Source of the DNA: Parietaria judaica
Lineage: Eukaryota > Streptophyta > Magnoliopsida > Rosales > Urticaceae
DNA length: 64,000 bases
Assembly (NCBI GenBank): GCA_954871525.1
Contig: OX940864.1
Span: 29,072,001-29,136,000 of the forward strand
Reading direction: 5' to 3'
In this document: piece after piece, positions 34,866 through 52,589 of the stretch
Position numbering within the stretch: the stretch's first letter is position 1
Layout of the letters: every line of letters begins with the position of its first letter
Notes under the pieces: generated by a model
Database searches by the model: none
What the model saw: the letters and a program-made list of their open reading frames with translations, nothing else
What the model was told of the DNA's origin: nothing
Position numbers and translations under genes: made by a program

Positions 34866-36296
34866 AAAATCATCGAAGTTACTAAATTCTTGCAGATAAA
34901 TCACTACCGTCTATTTTTTACGGCAAAAATCACTATTTTCATCAATTGTTTGCAGATAAGTCACTAACGTTTATTTTTTGCGGCGAAAATCATCCCAAGT
35001 CACTAAATTCTTGCAGATAAATCACTAACGTCTATTTATGCACCAAAAGTCATAAATGTCAGACTTTCCTTACAAATGTTATCTTGCAACGTTAAATAAC
35101 CTATCACTAGCCTACATGGCAATAATCAATTGTCTCCAACAACGACAACACGCTTTAGTGATAACATTATTTGAAATAGAGATTTTTACAGAAATTGTAC
35201 CATAAACTTTTAAAATTAATTTTATCGTGGCCAAAATTCTAAAAACACCAAAAAATAATCCTACCATAACTTCCAATTTTTCCCAATAATTTTATCGTGG
35301 CAGCGAAAATACCCAACCATTGGCCATATTCTCAGATAGGTACCCAACCTCAATAAATGTCGGTGAAAGTACCTAACATCGCACTTTTGTTGCTGACCAA
35401 CTAACGCCGTTAGACACCTACCTACGTAGCCGTTAGGCTGTCTCATGTGGCGTGCCATGTGGCACAAGCCGCCACGTGGCCAAATGTTGGGTACTTTCGC
35501 CGCCACATAATTTTTTTATTTATTGTTTTCATTCCGCTGCCCCACATGTTTTAATTTTTTTACATATATCAAATATAATAAAATAATTTTATAAAATATG
35601 TATTTATAAAAAGAATATGTTTTATTTTTTTAAGTAATCATATAACTTTTGTACCTATGTCAAATATAATCAAATAATTTTATAAAATATGCATTTATAA
35701 AAAAAATATTTTTTGTTTTTCTTATAAGATGAATATCTTTTAGGGTTAATTGCGGCGAAAATACCCACCCTTTGGCCACGTGGCGGCTTGTGCCACATGG
35801 AACGCCACATGAGACAGCGTAACGGCTACGTAGGTAGGTGTCTAACGGTGTTAGTTGGTCGGCAACAAAAGTGCGACGTTAGGTACTTTCGCCTATGTTT
35901 ATTGAGGTTGGGTACCTATCGAAGAATATGGCCAATGGTTGGGTATGTTCACCGCCACGATAAAATTGTTGGGAAAATTTGGAAGTTATGGTAGGATTAT
36001 TTTTTAGTGTTTTTAGAATTTTGGCCACGATAAAATTAATTTTAAAAGTTTATGGTATAATTGCCGTAAAAAATCTCTGTTTCAAATAATGGTATCACTA
36101 ATGCATGTTGTTGTTGTTGGAGACAATTGATGAATGCCATGTAGGCTGGTGATATGTCATTTAACGTTGCCGGATAACATTTGTAAGGAAAGACTGACGT
36201 TAATGACTTTTGACGCAAAAATAGACGTTAGTGATTTATCTGCAAGAATTTAGTGACTTTGATGATTTTCGCCGCAAAAAATAAACGTGTTGTGAA
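34866..36296. mobile_element. Fold-back element with ~550-bp arms (Mutator-like MITE?)
   Basis: Left arm ~34966-35515 and right arm ~35745-36296 are reverse complements at about 93% by eye, with a ~230-base AT-rich loop. The left end carries about three tandem ~57-base units (GCGGCAAAAATCATC..ACGTCTATTTTTT). Open frames in the arms mirror each other and are not genes. No transposase. Confidence 0.8.
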
Positions 36297-36297
36297 T

Positions 36298-37556
36298 TTT
36301 CTACGCAAGTATACGTATCGAAAACAAGTAATATAATCATAAGAAAAGTCGATCCCACGGAGAATTGTTATTATTAATTTTGCTAATTAGTAGTTTTATG
36401 TCACTTTAATTTTATCTAAACAAATAAAATTGAAATATGATCAAGTAAATAACTAATGGAAAATAAAAACTAAAAGTGAAAGCTATGGACAAATAGAGAA
36501 ATATAGGATCACAATCATTTCTCAACACTTCACCCGATTCTTCATATCATTCATTTGATCGTCAAATTGCTACAAGTTGTTAACCAAGACCCTTAATGCA
36601 TCAAATAGAACTCTTCCGATATTCAATTCGAGTTATCTTTCTTAACTAACTCACTATATTCCTATGTGAATTAAATTACGAACGATTCATTAAGCATGTG
36701 TTCCTAACGGGTTACACATGTTACATAGGTATATTCTTATCCTATATAAACTCAAGACTTCCATCATAGATCATGTGTTATTCTATCTACGGCTAAACAC
36801 AAATTTTCTTTTCCAAAGTTTCTAAGGTTTACCAAATCAATTTAATTGGTGATCAAGCAATCAAAAGCAATAAGCAAAGGATATAATAAATAAATTTAAG
36901 CAATTGTCATTAATCAAAGAAACGATAATCCAAAACGAGCTACATGTGAGTTCCGATTGCAATCCTATGAACGGTTTAGCTCATGATGAATCTAGAGCAT
37001 AAACAAATCACAAAGAGTATGGAGAAAGAAAATTCAGCAAAGAATATGATACTAATGGAGAGAATCTGTCAAGCTCTTCGTCTCCACCGTTCTTCTTCGC
37101 AAAACCAGATCTCCAATGGCGTTCTTCGCGTTTCCTAGCCTCTTGTGAAGTTTTCTCTCCCAAAATTCGTCACTTAATCCCTCTTCATGATCCCCTTATA
37201 TAGCTTCCTCATTAGGTTAAGATTATGTTAAAAATAACCTAATTCGCGAAACAGTGGTGCTGGGGCATGGGAAATTTTGTGCTGGGGCACCGGGTTAATT
37301 ATGGGGTTCTTGCTGGGGCACCGAAAATCGGTGCCGCGGCACCAAGCTGCTGCCAGGTATTCTCAATTTCGGATTTTCGGGTATGTAAAACTTCGTCTAA
37401 ATGACTCTATTCATCTTGATCTTCAATTAAATCACAATCCACTCACGTAACTCCTAAAACAAATAAAAACACTAAAGAAACACATTAAATGGCTCTTGGA
37501 TAAACGAAACGCGAAGTGAAAGTGCTCGATTTATCGGTATAAAACCGACTCATCAA
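36298..37556 (-). mobile_element. LTR of a gypsy (Athila-like?) element with adjoining polypurine tract
   Basis: On the minus strand it begins TGATGAGTCGGTTTTATACCG and ends ATTCACAACA. Just upstream (37557-37572) is AAGTTTGGGGGTATT, a polypurine tract. So this is a 3' LTR with its element extending to higher coordinates. A GC-rich patch near 37255-37360 repeats GCTGGGGCAC. Lineage is a guess from the TGATGAG start and GGGGGTATT context. Confidence 0.5.
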
Positions 37557-37572
37557 ATACCCCCAAACTTAT

Positions 37573-39034
37573 CATTTGTTCGTCCTCGAGCAAACAAAAA
37601 GAAATACTTAACCTAAAGAAAACACCTAAACCTAAAATCTTAAAATAAAGCAAAAAAAAAAAAATCGATCTTGAGTGTAAATTCTTTATGACCACCATAT
37701 GCTTAAAAGCTATATTTCCGTAAAGAAACTCAAAATGCCACTAGCCCGCAATTTCGGCTCAACTATTGTCTTACCTGCCTTGGTTCCCCCCGAACTTGTA
37801 TTCGTGCTTATTTCTTATTTTTGGACACTTGCTACCGTGATGAGTTTCCATTTACCACAAAGCATGTTAAATCATAGTTTTGAATTCCATAGGCTCGTTT
37901 TTCATGAACTTTCTCCACTCATTTTGACAATGCAACACCAAAGATCATTAGGGCTTTAAAGGCTTAAAGTGTGGGATTAGTTAAAGGGTGAGTATAGATG
38001 TGAATATGGGTAGTCGAGTAAAGGGTATGATTGGAAGTGATTATGCCTAAATTACTCTTAGCAAATGATCATTTTATGCCTCTGCATAGAGCTCTCTTCA
38101 TAGTCTTTCTCGAAAAATTATTCTAAACTTGATTGTTGTCCTCCAAACTTTCTCGTGGTAAAGCACTTGTGACCTTGTCTTTCCATCTTTATTTTAATAA
38201 TTTTTTTATTTTCTTTTTTTTTTTCTTTCTTTTTGAACGATTAATGTGAGATTAGATTATACAATTAATGTGAGTACACGTGGAGAGGGATTGGCATGAT
38301 GGTTTTGAGATTGCCACGGCTGTTGTGAGCGTTAGCGTGGCGAGGGATTTTAAACGACACGTTAAAAAGGTTGTTTAATTTTAATTCTTGCGTTTTATGT
38401 TGTTTCTTACGTGTTTTTGTCGTTTCTTGTCACTTGTTGTGCTCATCATCTCGGGCAGTCAAGTAGGCATGCACCCATTTTATTTTATTTTTGTTGAATT
38501 ACGGTTTTTGAATGGTTAACAGTTACACCCTTACCCCTTACAGAGTAAGTCAACATAAAAAAAATGTCATAATTTTCTAAAAATCTATATATAATGATAT
38601 AAAAGTATAAGGGTTGGGTAAAAGTACCAAAATAATTTAAAGATGAAGCTCCATAGATCCAAGTAAAACAAAAAACAAAAATTATCACAAAAGTATTAAA
38701 GTTATTTTATTTTATTTTTTTGGAAAATTGTTAAAATTCTATAAATATTGACGTTAACCCCATTTACTCGCTTGCCACATGTTAGTTTTTAACATTTAAA
38801 CATGCTTTATGATTATTAACGACAAAAGTATCCAAGTAGTTAAAAATGAGGCGCTATAGAGCCAATTTAAAAACACAATGACAAAAGTATTCAAGTTCCA
38901 CTTTTCGTAAGAATGTTAGAATTCATTTTTTTTTATTTTTTTTTTCATCCACCTCCGTTAATGACGTCATTTGTGACGTCTCTCTCATTAATAAAAGCAT
39001 CAAACGGTATCCTTGATACTTTGATTAAAAACCA
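37573..39034. other. Internal retroelement remnant and unassigned sequence
   Basis: No recognisable coding domain. Includes two copies (38640-38700, 38815-38905) of a dispersed repeat also found at 52775-52860 and 52900-53010, with GGCAAAAGTAYTCAAGT and a reversed GTGGCAAAAATA-like end. Confidence 0.35.
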
Positions 39035-39063
39035 CTAGTGGCTTGCCCGCGCAAAAGCGCGGG
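39035..39063 (-). mobile_element. 3' terminus of a Helitron (minus strand)
   Basis: On the minus strand: CCCGCGCTTTTGCGCGGG hairpin, then CAAGCCA and CTAG followed by T. The element body lies to the right; I could not find its 5' TC end. Confidence 0.55.
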
Positions 39064-40069
39064 ATATAACAAACTTTGTAATTTTAAGATCATTGATATT
39101 TTTTCAATAATTTTAAAATTGTGATATTCACTGTAGGAAATAAAAATACAATGTTTTTTTTTACAATGTGGCAGTGTGCAACATCATCTTTTCTAAATTC
39201 ATGTAAATAAACTTTATCAAAGCATGCAGCACGACGGTTTAAGACACGAAATGAAAGGTCGTAGCCGGAACAGTAGGTAGAAGCTGAAGGTTGGTTGCAA
39301 GGGAATCTGGTTTAGATTTATATGCTCAGAAATTTTCACAAAATAATGATAGTTAAACAAAACAAAATACGAAAACATTGACAATGCTTATTGGACTTTT
39401 GCCTTTTATACAATAGTAGTAGTACTCAACCAAAGTAATATTTTTTTATTCTAAAAATAAAGGCTACTTATTGTGATCATAATTTAGCTTTAAAACGTTT
39501 ACAAAGACAACTAAAATGCCTTTTCTTATTCTTATAAGTTCCATAGTAGAAACAAACAAATATTGAAACAACCCGATTTGCTTCTTCTTCTTATAAGTTT
39601 CAAATGAATTTAATACATGATAATAGACAGTTTTTAGTATCCTTATTTCTCTTGGTTGATTCAGGTTTTAATATGAGGAAAATAAAAAGTTTAATATGTT
39701 ACATGATATTGGAAGTTATTAAATTTGGGTCTTTGTATTAATATGAAAATGGAATCCAATGATCACTAATATAACTCCTCCATAACAAAACGCTCTCATC
39801 ACTCCTATGCATATATTAATTATTATTGATCTTTTATTAGAAAAAAAAAAATTCAAAATTATGAGAAGTAAGGAAATCTCAATACCTTATTGATGTTGTG
39901 CAAAAAAAATTATAAATTCTTAAAAAATTATATATAGATTGTGTATTTTTAATTCATAATACGAACATTATTAACTTATTTTGATTGAAAAAACTGTAAT
40001 TCCACAAGAACAACAACATACATCCATTGCTTTTCTTTTTTTTTTTTTAAATATAAAAAACAGTAAATG
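39064..40069. other. AT-rich, probably Helitron body
   Basis: No coding frame recognised. Confidence 0.3.
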
Positions 40070-40880
40070 CACAATAGCGATGTAACAGATTAAATAGAGG
40101 TTTGATACTTTTCGAACTGTGATCTGAAGCACGATCAAAGCACGAGGCCACACTGAATTCGAGATTAATTGACTAGACAACCCATGCGAAAAAAGTTGCA
40201 GAAATTCGGTAAAATTTAGAACTGGTATTTTCTTGATTTACGATTTAATTTAGATTATTTATATTTGTGTGTTTTTAGAGAATTTCATATTTTTAGTAAC
40301 GGTTTATAAATCCGAACCGGAAAACACGGGATGACAATCCCAAATGGCAAGGTTTAACCGCGTCATTTTGGATAACGGCGCTCAAACCGTGGGCCACCAA
40401 AAGGGAGCGCTAGCGACGACGACACCTTTTTAGGTGACACTGCAAATCCCGTCAACACCACGACAACGACTACGCGGCATTCGCCGTTGCGTTGCCGTGA
40501 GTGGCGGTTGCGCCTAAAAGGTGCCGCCGTCACTCCGTTTTGGTTCCCCACGATTTGAGCCCCGTTTTCCAAAACAGTGTGGTTAAACCGTGCCATTTCA
40601 TATTGTCGTTCCGTGTTTTCTGATTCCAATTTATAAACTGCTCCTGTGAAAATTTGAAATTCTCTCAAAAAATAAATAATAAATAATCTAGATTAAAACG
40701 TAAATCAAGAAAATGCCTATTGCGAATTTTACAAAACCTCTGCAACTTTTGTCACTTGGAGTGTCTGGTCAATTTATCTCAAATTTTGTGTGGCCTTGTG
40801 CTTTGCTCATGCTCCGGATCACAACTCGAAGAGTATCGAACATCTATCTCGTCCACCACATCGTTGTGGGAACTTTACAC
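40070..40880. repeat. ~0.8-kb palindromic fold-back element
   Basis: Outer arms 40070-40270 and 40670-40880 are inverted copies (AATCAAGAAAATRCC..GTGTGGCCTYGTGCTTTG). Inner arms 40310-40420 and 40520-40635 are also inverted (GGTTTAACCGCG..GCGCTCAAACC and partners), leaving a short GC-rich core. The open frames on either strand are mirror images and not genes. Confidence 0.7.
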
Positions 40881-41255
40881 TGTGTAGATCGGAAAACATC
40901 TCGTCATATTACTAGCTCCTCCTTTGTGTTTGGATGCCGTCTCTCACACACGCACGGGGATAAGAAACGCGCACAAACCTTAGGAGGAAAGGCGGTGGCG
41001 GCTTCTCTTAGGTGCATGATAAGGTGGATTAGGTTTTATGAGCTTTTAATTGTATATTTATAACCACTAATAATTAATGAGCTTTAATATTTAATAGGTC
41101 AATTCATTAGATCATTTAATTAATTATGAATTATATTAAATAATTAATTCTTTTATTACAATTGACGGGCCCGTGTGGGCCCTTTGGGTTCCCGTAGGCA
41201 AATTGGGCATATGGGTCCTTTGGGCCCATTTCGGGCACCATCCTTCAGACCTTAC
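40881..41255. other. Left flank of the copia insertion
   Basis: No gene. Ends in CTTAC (41251-41255), which is repeated after the copia element. Confidence 0.4.
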
Positions 41256-41386
41256 TGTGAGAGAGAGAAGAGAGAAACAGTCGATGTATTTAGAATAATG
41301 GCAATAATACAATAATGTTTAGGTTATACTAAAGAAAAGGACTAAATAACAAATAGGAGAAAACATAGGGACTTTAAATGCTAATA
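41256..41386 (-). repeat. 3' LTR of the copia element
   Basis: 131 bp. On the minus strand it starts TATTAGCATTT and ends CTCTCACA; the start is not the canonical TG. Confidence 0.9.
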
Positions 41387-41399
41387 CCGCCTCTCAAAC

Positions 41400-43076
41400 T
41401 CACGATGCTACAGCAACAAGCATTGAGAGTTTGCTAACTAAAAAACGAAAACGAGAAGATGAAAGCGCCTTGGTGAAAAGATCGGCAATTTGAACCGATG
41501 AAGAGACAAAAGGCAATGTGATGTTGTTACATTGAAAGTGATGTCTGACCACATGACAATCAATCTCAATGTGTTTCGTACGTTCGTGAAACACCGCATT
41601 CCTTGCAATCTGAATGGCACTCTTATTGTCGCAAAACAACGGAGTGGGCTGAGGAGAGCTAACACCCATATCTGCAAGTAACCATCGCAACCAAACAATC
41701 TCACATGTCGTAGATGCCATGGCTCGATACTCCGCTTCTGTGGACGACCGAGAGATAACATCTTGTTTCTTGCTCTTCCACGATATAAGAGAATCGCCTA
41801 GGAAAATACAGAAACCCGTGGTTGACTTGCGATCAGTGGGATCGCCAGCCCAGTCAGCATCGGTATACGCACGAAGACCCAATGAAGAGCTCGACGATAG
41901 GAGTAGGCTTTGAAATTGAGTTCCTCGAAGAAACCGAAGAATACGAAGAACAGCGCTCCAATGAACTGTAGTAGGAGCCACAACAAACTGACTAACCACG
42001 TGAACGGCATGAGCAATATCGGGACGCGTAATAGTTAGGTAAACCAAACTACCAACAATGGCACGATACAAAGCAGGATCCGGTAAAGCTACTCCATCAG
42101 TCAAAGCATATCGAGCGTTGGTTTCAATTGGAGTATCCACCACTTTGTTGTCTGTAAGCTGTGCACGCTCAAATATATCAGCAATATACTTTGACTGAGA
42201 TAAGATATATCCTTTCGGAGATGAAGCAACCTCGATTCCCAGAAAGTACCGTAGCATTCCCAAATCCTTCATAGCAAAGCAGCGAGCTAACTTTATCTTG
42301 AGACATTCAATCTCATCGTCATCATCACCAGTAATAATCATATCATCAACGTACAAAGAGAGAAGAATACGACCTTTTCCGGTGCACTTAATGAATAAAG
42401 CATAATCATGGTGACTACGAGAGAAGCCAAGTGATGTGATCACGGTAGAGAACTTCTCAAACCAAGCACGAGGCGCCTGCTTGAGACCGTAGAGGGCTTT
42501 CCGAAGCTTGCAAACTTCACCAACCTTGTGAGTGACACCGGGAGGCGGATCCATATAAACTTCTTCGTGGAGATCACCGTTGAGAAAAGCATTTTTCACG
42601 TCCATCTGAGAGATTTTCCACCCACGAACAGAAGCAACAGCGATGAGAGTTCTAATTGTAGTCATTTTGGCAACCGGAGCAAATGTCTCTTCGTAATCCA
42701 TGCCATATTGCTGAGAAAACCCCATAGCAACGAGTCGAGCTTTGTATCTTTCAACGGATCCATCGGACTTAGTTTTGATCTTGTAAACCCATCGGGAACC
42801 AATTGTGCGTTTTCCCGGTGGTAACAAAACCAAATCCCAAGTACGTGTTTGACGCAGTGCCAAAAGTTCCTCATCCATAGCATTCTGCCAAAGAGGATCA
42901 AGAACAGCTTCCCGATAGGACGAGGGCTCAGAAATTTTATGAATAGATGTTAGGAAAGACACAAAGGAACTAGAGTAACATGAATATGAAAAATCTGGGA
43001 GTTTAGTGGACTTACGGACCCTACTCGATGAGCGAGGTGGAGGATCCACATTCTCTAGAGCTGATTGCGAGACCAC
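41400..43076 (-). pseudogene. Copia reverse transcriptase-RNase H (frameshifted from integrase)
   Basis: The open frame overlaps the end of the upstream ORF by ~20 bases in another phase and has no proper start of its own. It encodes the copia RT: WVYKIKTKSDGS, MDVKNAFLNGDL, LYGLKQAPRAW and the catalytic YVDDMIITG. The RNase H region has YTDADWAG, STTGFC and SSTEAEY, and the tail has QIADLFTKAL. A one-base indel near 43070 best explains the phase change. RT copies element RNA into cDNA in virus-like particles. Otherwise uninterrupted to TAG at 41400. Confidence 0.9.
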
Positions 43077-45382
43077 TGGTTGAGGAGGCGAATATGTTCA
43101 AGGAAGAATACATGACGAGAGACATACAATTTTTGACCAATGGGATCAAAGCAACGATATCCTTTTTGACCAATCCCATAACCCAAGAAAACACACAACA
43201 CAGATCGAGAAGTCAATTTACTACGCTCAACACTAGGGCGTAGCACAAAACAAGCTGACCCAAAGACACGTAATGCGGAATAATCAGGAGACTGACCATG
43301 AATCTTTTCAAAAGGTGACAAACCTGAGTTATGTGAAGTAGGAATTCTATTTATCAGATAAACGGAGGTCAGAACAGCTTCTCCCCAAAACACAGCTGGA
43401 ACCTGAGATGATAAAAGAAGTGATCGAGCAGTTTCAATGATATGACGATGTTTTCGTTCTGCTACACCATTTTGTTGAGGGGTATCGGTACATGAACTCT
43501 GATGAAGAGTTCCGTCAGAGCTAAGTAACCTAGAAAAATCATGAGATGTGTATTCCCCTCCTAAATCACAGCGGAAACATTTTATGACTGACGAATATTG
43601 GGTTTTGACAAGAGCTCGAAACATATAAAATATATTCAGAAATTCAGAACGACGTTTCATAAGGTAAACCCAAGTGTAACGAGTGTAGTCATCAACGAAA
43701 GATACATAATAACGGGAACCCCCTTTTGTGGGCAAAGAGGAGGGTCCCCATACATCAGAGTGAATGAGATCAAAAGGTGCAGTTGATTGAGATAAACTTC
43801 TAGGAAATGGTAATGCCGAAAATTTAGCAAGTTTACAACCACTACAATCAGACACATCATGAGTTTTCAAATTACCCAACACACCCGTAGAAACTAAAAA
43901 CTTTAAACGATATCCCGAAACATGACCCAAACGAGAATGCCATAAGTAAAAATCAGAAGACGAACGACTCAACCGAAAAGATGACAAATCGACACTAGAA
44001 GCGGCAACACTCTCGGGCACTTTAAGTTCATCCACCACATACAGACCTCCTTCCCTATGGCCTGTCCCAATCAGCTTCTGAGCATGTGGATCCTGTACAA
44101 AACAATGAGATTTAGTGAAGATGACAAAATAGTCAAAGTCGCACAATTTACCAACCGAAGCAAGATTCAAAGTGAGATTCGGAATATAGTAAGCATGCGG
44201 AAGGTTTAGGTGGGGTGTACGGATAGGACCAACACCGACCAATGGCATATGATTACCATTAGCCGTTGTTATGGATACGGATGAATTTGGAGACAACGAA
44301 GAAAAACATGATTTCTCAGGGGACATATGATCAGTAGCACCAGAATCAAGAACCCAAGTGGGAGAAGATATACCTGAAGGACCAGAGTTTTTGAGAGAGG
44401 ACAAACCGACAGGGGAAGCAGCGGATAAGGCTTGAGGTTGCGAGGCGAGAAACTTTTGGAATTGCTCAATTAACGATGGATCTGATGTAGACACTTCAGC
44501 ACTACTCGTTTGAAAAGCTTGATTAGTAGCTTTCCATGGAGGCTTCTGAGATACCGACGACGTGCGTCGATGCGGCTGTTTTCCTTTATTGACCAATAAA
44601 GGACATTGTTCCTTCCAATGCCCTTTTTGCTTACAAAACGCACATTCATCTATGCCCACACGAGTATTTGAGCGACTCAGATGGTTACTAGATGAACTCT
44701 GAGGGGAAGCAGCAAAAACAGATGGAACAGCCGTTGAAGAAGTCTGTTTGTCAGTGCGAGTCTTCAGCCGAATCTCTTCTGCCATCAATTCATTCACAGC
44801 GGAGTCAACCGAAGGCAAAGGGCTCCGGTGTAAAATGGACCCGCGTAGAGCTTCGTAGTCATCTCGAAGCGCCATCAAGAACTGAACAAGACGTTGTTCC
44901 TCTCTGAATTGGATGTAAGGCTCCACTGAACGTAAATTGGCGGGTTCGATCTGAGCCAACTCATCCCATAAAGCAGACATAGCATAGTAGAATTCCTGGA
45001 TCGACGAATCATCTTGCTTGAGAGCCCGAATGTCAGTTTCCAATTGATAGCGTCGAGCAAAATTAGACTGAGTATACAATCTCTCAAGATGCTCCCAAAC
45101 AAGCTTTGCTGTCTCAAATTTTGCCAATTGAACGCCTATCGAATGAGTCACAGAATTGTTTATCCATGTGATGATTTTCGAATTGTCGGCTTCCCAAATC
45201 TCCAGTTGCGCGTCATAAGAATCATTCGACTTGTCAGTGGGCGGCAATTTAGTACCCGAAATATACCCCCACATAGATTTCCCCTTCAGAAAGTTCTTCA
45301 TCACGTAACTCCAATACGAATAGTTCTTTCCATCTAACTGTGCGCTAATCGACTGAAGCGAATCATCCTTTCGACTAGCCAT
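43055..45382 (-). CDS. Copia Gag-protease-integrase
   Basis: Begins at ATG 45382 (MASRKDD..). Gag lies in roughly the first 230 residues. A CCHC zinc knuckle (CAFCKQKGHWKEQC) sits near residue 250. The protease site is DSGATDHMS. Integrase has an HHCC-type zinc finger (LWHSRLGHVSG.. SDCSGCK) and a core with HSDVWGP, FVDDYTR and GVAERKHRHI consistent with D,D(35)E. The frame ends at TAG just after the integrase core, where intact copia elements continue into RT. Gag packages RNA, protease cleaves the polyprotein, and integrase inserts the cDNA. Confidence 0.9.
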   Translation of the reverse strand: MASRKDDSLQSISAQLDGKNYSYWSYVMKNFLKGKSMWGYISGTKLPPTDKSNDSYDAQLEIWEADNSKIITWINNSVTHSIGVQLAKFETAKLVWEHLERLYTQSNFARRYQLETDIRALKQDDSSIQEFYYAMSALWDELAQIEPANLRSVEPYIQFREEQRLVQFLMALRDDYEALRGSILHRSPLPSVDSAVNELMAEEIRLKTRTDKQTSSTAVPSVFAASPQSSSSNHLSRSNTRVGIDECAFCKQKGHWKEQCPLLVNKGKQPHRRTSSVSQKPPWKATNQAFQTSSAEVSTSDPSLIEQFQKFLASQPQALSAASPVGLSSLKNSGPSGISSPTWVLDSGATDHMSPEKSCFSSLSPNSSVSITTANGNHMPLVGVGPIRTPHLNLPHAYYIPNLTLNLASVGKLCDFDYFVIFTKSHCFVQDPHAQKLIGTGHREGGLYVVDELKVPESVAASSVDLSSFRLSRSSSDFYLWHSRLGHVSGYRLKFLVSTGVLGNLKTHDVSDCSGCKLAKFSALPFPRSLSQSTAPFDLIHSDVWGPSSLPTKGGSRYYVSFVDDYTRYTWVYLMKRRSEFLNIFYMFRALVKTQYSSVIKCFRCDLGGEYTSHDFSRLLSSDGTLHQSSCTDTPQQNGVAERKHRHIIETARSLLLSSQVPAVFWGEAVLTSVYLINRIPTSHNSGLSPFEKIHGQSPDYSALRVFGSACFVLRPSVERSKLTSRSVLCVFLGYGIGQKGYRCFDPIGQKLYVSRHVFFLEHIRLLNQWSRNQL

Positions 45383-45489
45383 GACGAACAAGTACCAAAC
45401 AAACCAAATCCAAACAACAAATTGACCAATCTAACAAAAGCCCCAAATTCCACAAACCCTAGGCATCAAAATCACAGAAATCGAAGCAC

Positions 45490-45600
45490 CAGATTGCATA
45501 CCAAATTTGCGATGAACAGTGCACCGAACGGTACCGAGCAGTGCGATGAACAGTGCCGAACAGTGCGATGAACAGTGCGCGATGAACAGTACACAGATTC
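45490..45600. repeat. Short tandem repeats in the copia leader
   Basis: GCGATGAACAGTGC-type units (about 14 bases, irregular) repeat five to six times between PBS and gag. Confidence 0.7.
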
Positions 45601-45619
45601 AATCTTCCTCAAGATTCAT

Positions 45620-45632
45620 GGCTCTGATACCA
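45620..45632 (-). other. Copia PBS (initiator tRNA-Met type)
   Basis: Minus strand reads TGGTATCAGAGCC directly after the LTR's CTCTCACA. Confidence 0.9.
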
Positions 45633-45763
45633 TGTGAGAGAGAGAAGAGAGAAACAGTCGATGTATTTGGAATAATGGCAATAATACAATAATGTTTAGG
45701 TTATACTAAAGAAAAGGACTAAATAACAAATAGGAGAAAACATAGAGACTTTAAATGCTAATA
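45633..45763 (-). repeat. 5' LTR of the copia element
   Basis: 131 bp, two mismatches from the 3' LTR. It directly precedes a tRNA-Met-type PBS on the minus strand. Confidence 0.9.
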
Positions 45764-45768
45764 CTTAC

Positions 45769-46068
45769 ATGCACCATTGAAAGCCTTAAAACATTCAGAG
45801 TCGTCTATTTATAATACAGTAATAGATAACTTGGGTATTCACGATATTCGTCTACGAGGGTGACAAGAAAAGTGACAATTGATCATTTATGATAAATAAG
45901 AGGTTTGGGGCAAGTTCTTATAAAATGAAAATGAGCAAATCATCAGTAGAAATTTTACCGGAATTACAAGGCAAACGGTACAAATATCGAATTCATCATA
46001 ACTCGGATTCTTCATAATCAAATCACACGGAAAAAAAAAAACACGATAAAATATCTGAATCGGGATCA
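45769..46068. other. 3' flank of the terpene synthase
   Basis: No gene. Downstream of the TPS stop, so it includes the 3' UTR of that gene. Confidence 0.4.
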
Positions 46069-52349
<6,281 letters not shown>

Positions 52350-52405
52350 ATTGGAGAGACTTGTTTCTTCTTTGTTTTGGTGAAGATGATATCAGCTTCG
52401 AGCAC

Positions 52406-52413
52406 TATTTATA
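52406..52413 (-). promoter_or_regulatory. TATA box of the terpene synthase
   Basis: Minus strand AGTTATAAATAGTGC, 57-64 bases upstream of the start codon. A 20+ base poly-T (minus poly-A) lies another ~50 bases upstream. Confidence 0.6.
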
Positions 52414-52589
52414 ACTATTTTAAGCAAGAGAGAGAAATCGGAAAAACGTTAACAACGTGATTGCTTTTTTTTTTTTTTTTTTTTTGGCTTCAAAAACAAT
52501 ATGATTAAGCCTCAATGGTCGAAAGTTAACTCTTCCTCTATATATTTATTTATTTATTTGTTTATTTAAAAGCAAAATACCAATTCCCT

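Larger units (their letters stand above)
41256..45763 (-). mobile_element. Ty1/copia retrotransposon (4508 bp), near complete
   Basis: 131-bp LTRs at 41256-41386 and 45633-45763 differ at two positions that I can see. Target duplication CTTAC at 41251-41255 and 45764-45768. PBS follows the 5' LTR and a polypurine stretch (GTTTGAGAGGCGG) precedes the 3' LTR. Domain order is gag, protease, integrase, reverse transcriptase, RNase H, which defines copia. The polyprotein is split by a frameshift between integrase and RT, so this copy is probably not autonomous now. The high LTR identity implies recent insertion. Confidence 0.93.

Noticed and set aside
35261..35994. Two similar ~70-80 aa proteins on opposite strands
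   Set aside because: Mirror translations of the fold-back arms.
39971..41063. Two similar ORFs (MSSQLISN.. and MPIANFTK..)
   Set aside because: Mirror images from the palindrome at 40070-40880; no known domain.
43055..43076. Programmed frameshift between copia integrase and RT
   Set aside because: Copia elements normally encode one polyprotein, and any programmed shift would sit after gag, not after integrase. A one-base indel is simpler.
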